Origin: JBLHKW01 sp047618565
GTDB taxonomy: Bacteria; Planctomycetota; UBA1135; GCA-002686595
Direction: 5' to 3'
Assembly (NCBI GenBank): GCA_047618565.1
Contig: JBLHKW010000049.1
Coordinates: 1-31,763 of the forward strand
Length of the DNA: 31,763 bases
Part shown: positions 31,759 to 31,763 of the stretch, in pieces
How positions within the stretch are numbered: the first letter of the stretch is position 1
Layout: each line of letters opens with the position of its first letter
Translations under genes and position numbers: made by a program
The notes under the pieces: model-generated
The model's input: only the letters and a program-made list of their open reading frames with translations
Told to the model about the DNA's origin: nothing
Database searches by the model: none

Positions 31759-31763
31759 TGCCG

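Overview
The window is GC-rich, densely coded and dominated by exported proteins: about two thirds of the 23 genes start with a signal peptide or lipobox. It contains an ECF sigma factor fused to carboxypeptidase-regulatory-like modules, secreted HEAT-repeat proteins, a sulfatase-fold/TPR lipoprotein, an adjacent DUF3300/DUF2950 pair, a lone short flagellin and outer-membrane beta-barrels. Together these suggest a Gram-negative, flagellated bacterium, most likely a planctomycete or a relative. That placement is inference from gene style; there is no rRNA or tRNA here to anchor it.

Layout. 1-5.1 kb: the end of a HEAT-repeat gene (+), a bidirectional terminator, then flagellin and the ECF-fusion gene (both -). 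5.1-7.5 kb: a structured leader, a cysteine-rich secreted protein with a strong terminator, and an MBL-fold hydrolase (+). 7.5-13.7 kb: on the minus strand, an exported amidohydrolase, a large secreted HEAT protein behind a consensus sigma-54 promoter, and a sulfatase-fold/TPR lipoprotein. 14-16.5 kb: a MASE1-CHASE histidine kinase (+). 16.9-18.1 kb: an Omp85/D15-type barrel (-). 18.2-20.9 kb: a three-gene NitT/TauT-type ABC transporter operon (-) with ATGA overlaps. 21.2-25.7 kb: hspQ, DUF2950, DUF3300 and a PafA-type phosphatase (-). 25.8-31.4 kb: small envelope proteins on both strands. 31.45-31.76 kb: non-coding, palindromic sequence that looks like a small non-autonomous element.

The most notable observation is in the ABC operon. 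The substrate-binding protein gene appears shortened because of one in-frame TGA (20705-20707). The same frame continues upstream through a GFLPVT motif to a membrane-anchor N-terminus. In homologues as I remember them, a cysteine occupies exactly the TGA position (GFLPVT-C-HLTC). A six-base-pair hairpin with a loop containing GU lies 16-32 nt after the TGA. This makes a selenocysteine-containing solute-binding protein a serious possibility; a nonsense mutation or sequencing error is the alternative.

Other points of interest are the sigma-54 promoter, the sigma factor fused to an apparently extracytoplasmic region, a sulfatase-like enzyme with Thr in place of the formylglycine Cys/Ser, a leader with mutually exclusive hairpins, and the terminal inverted-repeat element.
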